DNA of 8,117 bases, taken from contig NCBR01000103.1 in the NCBI GenBank assembly GCA_002279285.1, positions 1-8,117 of the forward strand. Reading direction: 5' to 3'. The position numbers and the translations under genes were made by a program. The DNA comes from Acidobacteria bacterium 37-71-11 (lineage in GTDB: Bacteria > Acidobacteriota > Thermoanaerobaculia > Thermoanaerobaculales > Thermoanaerobaculaceae). Position 1 is the first letter of the stretch, and each line of letters begins with the position of its first letter. Below are positions 5,241-8,117 of the stretch, one piece after another. Below the pieces are notes generated by a model. It had not been told where the DNA came from and did no database searches. It was given only the letters and a program-made list of their open reading frames with translations.

Positions 5241-5331
5241 CACTCCGGGGTTCCCACCGCGACCAAGCGTGATAGGCGCGCGGCTACCCCTACCTGCCTC
5301 GCGATGACCGCACTCCGGGGTTCCCACCGCG
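5228..5331 (+). repeat. 34-bp direct repeat pair (5228-5261 and 5298-5331)
   Basis: CTCGC(A/G)ATGACCG followed by CACTCCGGGGTTCCCACCGCG occurs twice, 70 bp apart, with one mismatch. The first 13 bp are the terminus of the MITE-like element. The second copy therefore looks like the end of another, deleted element, or a duplication of the element's junction with flanking DNA. Confidence 0.75.
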
Positions 5332-5367
5332 GCAGACACCGGCCCGCCGGCCGCACCGTGACCTGCC

Positions 5368-5396
5368 TTGACCGCGGCGAGGGCGCGCGACACACT
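5368..5396 (+). promoter_or_regulatory. Candidate chrA promoter
   Basis: TTGACC (5368-5373; five of six -35 consensus bases) and CACACT (5391-5396; three of six -10 bases) are 17 bp apart, about 29 bp before the preferred chrA start. If real, the in-frame TTG at 5368 is part of the promoter and not a start codon. Confidence 0.35.
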
Positions 5397-5424
5397 GACG
5401 CGGTCCTCGGAGGCGGAGGCGACG

Positions 5425-6618
5425 GTGGGCGTGAGCAGGACACAGATGGCGAGGACGTTCTTCCGCATCGGCGCGACGGCGTACGGCGGGCCCGCGATCG
5501 TGGCGCAGATCCGCGAGGTCGTGGTCCTCGACAAGAAGTGGGTGTCGGAGGGCGAGTTCGCCGAGTCGCTGGCGTTCGCCCAGATGCTCCCCGGCCCGGT
5601 GGCGGTGCTGACGGCCGCCCACCTCGGCTGGCGGCTGCACGGCGGGACCGGCACGGCGGTGGCGCTGGTGGCGTACGTCGCCCCGTCGTTCCTGCTCATG
5701 CTCGCCCTCTCGGCCGCGTACTTCCGTTTCGAGGGGCTGCCGGTGGTGACCAAGGCGTTCCGCGGCCTCGGGGCCGCCGTGGTGGCGATCGTGGCGCAGT
5801 CCATCCTCTCGATGACGCGGCCGGCGATCAAGAACTGGCAGGGGCTGGCGATCGCCGCCGGCGCCGCCGTGGCGTTCTTCGCCGGCGCCAACACGCTGCT
5901 CGTACTCGCCGCCGCCGCGCTCGCCGGCGTGCTGGTGGGGCTGGTCTGGCGGTCGAGCGAAAACGGAGCCGGCGCACCGGATTCCCATGCTCTGGAGTCG
6001 GCAACGGCGAATCGAGGCTACCGCAAGACCCTGCTCGTTACCACCGGGGTGGCGCTCGCGTTCGTCGTCGCGCTGCTCGCGTCGGGCCTCGTCTCTCCCC
6101 TGTTCCCTGCCCTCGGCATGACCATGGCCAAGATCAACCTCTTGGCGTTCGGCGGCGGCTACACGGCGATCGCCCTGATGTTCCACGACGTGGTCAACAA
6201 CACGGCCCATGCCTGGCTCACGTCGAAGGAGTTCATCGACGGCCTGGCGCTCGGCCAGATCACACCCGGCCCGGTGATCATCACGGCGACGTTCATCGGC
6301 TACCGGGTCGGCGGCCTCGCCGGGGCGATCTTCGCGACCGTCTGCATCTTTCTGCCCTCGTCGCTGCTGCTGGTCCTGATCGCGCCCCACTTCGCCCGCG
6401 TTCGCCACCTCGCCGCGGTGCAGAGCGCCGTGAGCGGCTTGCTCGCGGCGTTCATCGCCATGCTCCTGTACGTGCTGGCCGCGGTGGCCAAGATCGCGTT
6501 CATCGGGCCGTGGGACGTTGTCCTCGCTGCGGCCGCGTTCGCCGTCCTGCGGCTGCGCGTCAACGTGGTGTGGGTGGTGCTGGGCGCCACGGCGGTCGCA
6601 CTCGCCTTCATGCGCTAA
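5425..6618 (+). CDS. chrA: Chromate transporter ChrA (CHR family, two-domain)
   Basis: The product is 397 aa, typical of long-chain CHR transporters, which export chromate from the cytoplasm across the inner membrane. It has two homologous halves. Half one has FFRIGATAYGGPA (about 12-24) and FAESLAFAQMLPGPVAVLTAAHLGW (about 45-69). Half two has INLLAFGGGYTAI and FIDGLALGQITPGPVIITATFIGYRVGG, with the second PGP at about 281-283. Each half is followed by several hydrophobic membrane helices. A charged, less conserved linker (about 183-205) separates them. GTG 5425 is preferred because GGAGG lies five bases upstream; GTG 5431 and ATG 5446 are possible, and TTG 5368 would add a non-conserved leader. 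There is no adjacent chrB or chrR. The stop lies 3 bp before a REP fragment. The gene is convergent with glnA. Confidence 0.9.
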   Translation: MGVSRTQMARTFFRIGATAYGGPAIVAQIREVVVLDKKWVSEGEFAESLAFAQMLPGPVAVLTAAHLGWRLHGGTGTAVALVAYVAPSFLLMLALSAAYFRFEGLPVVTKAFRGLGAAVVAIVAQSILSMTRPAIKNWQGLAIAAGAAVAFFAGANTLLVLAAAALAGVLVGLVWRSSENGAGAPDSHALESATANRGYRKTLLVTTGVALAFVVALLASGLVSPLFPALGMTMAKINLLAFGGGYTAIALMFHDVVNNTAHAWLTSKEFIDGLALGQITPGPVIITATFIGYRVGGLAGAIFATVCIFLPSSLLLVLIAPHFARVRHLAAVQSAVSGLLAAFIAMLLYVLAAVAKIAFIGPWDVVLAAAAFAVLRLRVNVVWVVLGATAVALAFMR

Positions 6619-6621
6619 GGG

Positions 6622-6663
6622 GCGGAGGGCAAGAAGAAGCGCGCGCGGCGCGCGCGCCCCACA
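6622..6663 (+). repeat. REP-pair unit I, right half only (class 1)
   Basis: It starts inside the spacer (GCGGAGGGCAAGAAGAA), 3 bp after the chrA stop, and continues through a perfect right palindrome (6639-6657) and CCCACA. The left hairpin is absent, so the element appears truncated at the end of chrA. Confidence 0.8.
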
Positions 6664-6688
6664 CGGAGAAGACAGCATTTTGCTTCAC

Positions 6689-6766
6689 TGTGGGGCGCGA
6701 CCGCAGGGCGCGCGGTCGTCGAAATCGGAGGGCAAGAAGAAGCGCGCGCGGCGCGCGCGCCCCACA
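6689..6766 (+). repeat. REP-pair unit J (class 1, 78 bp)
   Basis: Left palindrome 6695-6713 (CGCAGGG variant), right palindrome 6742-6760, perfect. It is joined to unit I by a 25-bp linker (6664-6688) that matches the E-F linker at 22 of 25 positions. Spacer of the E/G type. Confidence 0.85.
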
Positions 6767-6781
6767 CGGAGAAGACGAAGC

Positions 6782-6806
6782 CGGCCGCCCGACGGGCGGC
6801 CGCTAC
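6782..6806 (-). repeat. Class-2 REP hairpin with GTAG head
   Basis: On the minus strand it is GTAG followed by CGGCCGCCCG-t-CGGGCGGCCG, perfect 10-bp arms. It matches the hairpin at 3789-3813 except for the central loop base. Its head faces the class-1 hairpin beginning at 6811, 4 bp away. Confidence 0.75.
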
Positions 6807-6810
6807 AGGC

Positions 6811-6836
6811 GTGCGGGACGCGACCGCCGCGCGCGT
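6811..6836 (+). repeat. Diverged solitary left REP hairpin (class 1, GTGCGGG head)
   Basis: The head GTGCGGG is followed by ACGCGACCGCCGCGCGCGT (6818-6836). The outermost base pair is A-T where other left hairpins have G-C, so both arms changed together and the outer stem remains intact. Two central pairs are mismatched. Confidence 0.65.
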
Positions 6837-6837
6837 A

Positions 6838-6961
6838 CGGTCATTGCGAGGTTCCCGAGCACAGCGAGGGAACCGCGGCAATCTCGAGGGCGACAGGTTA
6901 GCCGCGCCGGGCGGTCGGCACGGGATTGCTTCGCCCCGCCGGCGGCGGGGCTCGCAATGAC
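6838..6961 (+). repeat. MITE-like CATTGCGAG element, full copy
   Basis: Ends GTCATTGCGAG (6840-6850) and CTCGCAATGAC (6951-6961) are perfect inverted repeats. Inside are GTTCCC/GGGAAC, GGCAATCTCGAGG, GACAGGTTAGCCGCG, and a second arm with GGGATTGCTTCGCCCCGCC. The first-arm hairpin is shorter than in the 5103-5240 copy. It lies between the convergent 3' ends of chrA and glnA, where its stems could act as a bidirectional terminator. With units I and J and the hairpins at 6782-6836 it fills the 376-bp gap. Confidence 0.75.
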
Positions 6962-6994
6962 AGTGATTCCTCTACGACGGACGGCGAATCGGTA

Positions 6995-8117
<1,123 letters not shown>

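Noticed and set aside
5368..5424. TTG at 5368 as the chrA start codon
   Set aside because: It has no ribosome site and would add a non-conserved polar leader. The GTG at 5425 has GGAGG five bases upstream, and TTGACC at 5368 fits a -35 box better.
5290..6678. Long minus-strand open frame opposite chrA (462 residues)
   Set aside because: It consists of His/Arg/Gln/Glu-rich low-complexity shadow sequence of a high-GC gene whose sense strand encodes clear ChrA motifs. Its start lies within a repeat.

Overview
The window is GC-rich, almost wholly coding outside four repeat-filled gaps, and reads as chromosomal DNA of a high-GC free-living bacterium. The phylum cannot be fixed from sequence alone. 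The glutamine synthetase is of the GSI-alpha type (Bacillus/Thermotoga/archaeal-like), and nothing seen is diagnostic of a phage or plasmid.

Layout: (1) 1-917, minus strand: an ECF-type sigma factor and a ZAS-type (HxxxCxxC) membrane anti-sigma factor, overlapping by 4 bp; the anti-sigma gene runs off the left edge. (2) 985-1830, plus: an RNase Z-like metallo-beta-lactamase-fold hydrolase, divergent from the sigma gene across a 67-bp gap. (3) 1831-2333: four ~80-bp palindromic repeat units. (4) 2334-2804, plus: a REP-associated tyrosine transposase (RAYT, HUH/Y1 family), flanked on both sides by the same units. (5) 3082-3609, minus: a small coiled-coil protein with 18-residue repeats. (6) 4047-4997, minus: a YgfZ/GcvT-like folate-binding protein. 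(7) 5425-6618, plus: a two-domain chromate transporter ChrA. (8) 6995-8117, minus: a type I glutamine synthetase lacking its N-terminus at the right edge.

The distinctive content is the intergenic repeat system. Each class-1 unit is two REP-like hairpins in inverted orientation: a TGTGGG head plus a 19-nt palindrome, tails facing each other. Eight complete units and several halves occupy every gap from 1831 to 6836 except the ygfZ-chrA gap. All have the same orientation, and some are joined by recurring head-to-head linkers. A second hairpin class with a GTAG head abuts two class-1 hairpins. Compensatory base changes in the hairpin arms argue that the fold is maintained. The RAYT is the obvious candidate enzyme for these elements, so the window looks like a RAYT plus its REP/BIME population ('REPtron').

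A third, unrelated family has ends GTCATTGCGAG/CTCGCAATGAC. It is present as two full MITE-like copies in opposite orientation (5103-5240, 6838-6961) and one half copy (2962-3049).

Apart from the sigma/anti-sigma pair and the RAYT with its repeats, the genes look functionally unrelated: stress or envelope signalling, RNA or metabolite hydrolysis, Fe-S repair, chromate efflux and nitrogen assimilation.
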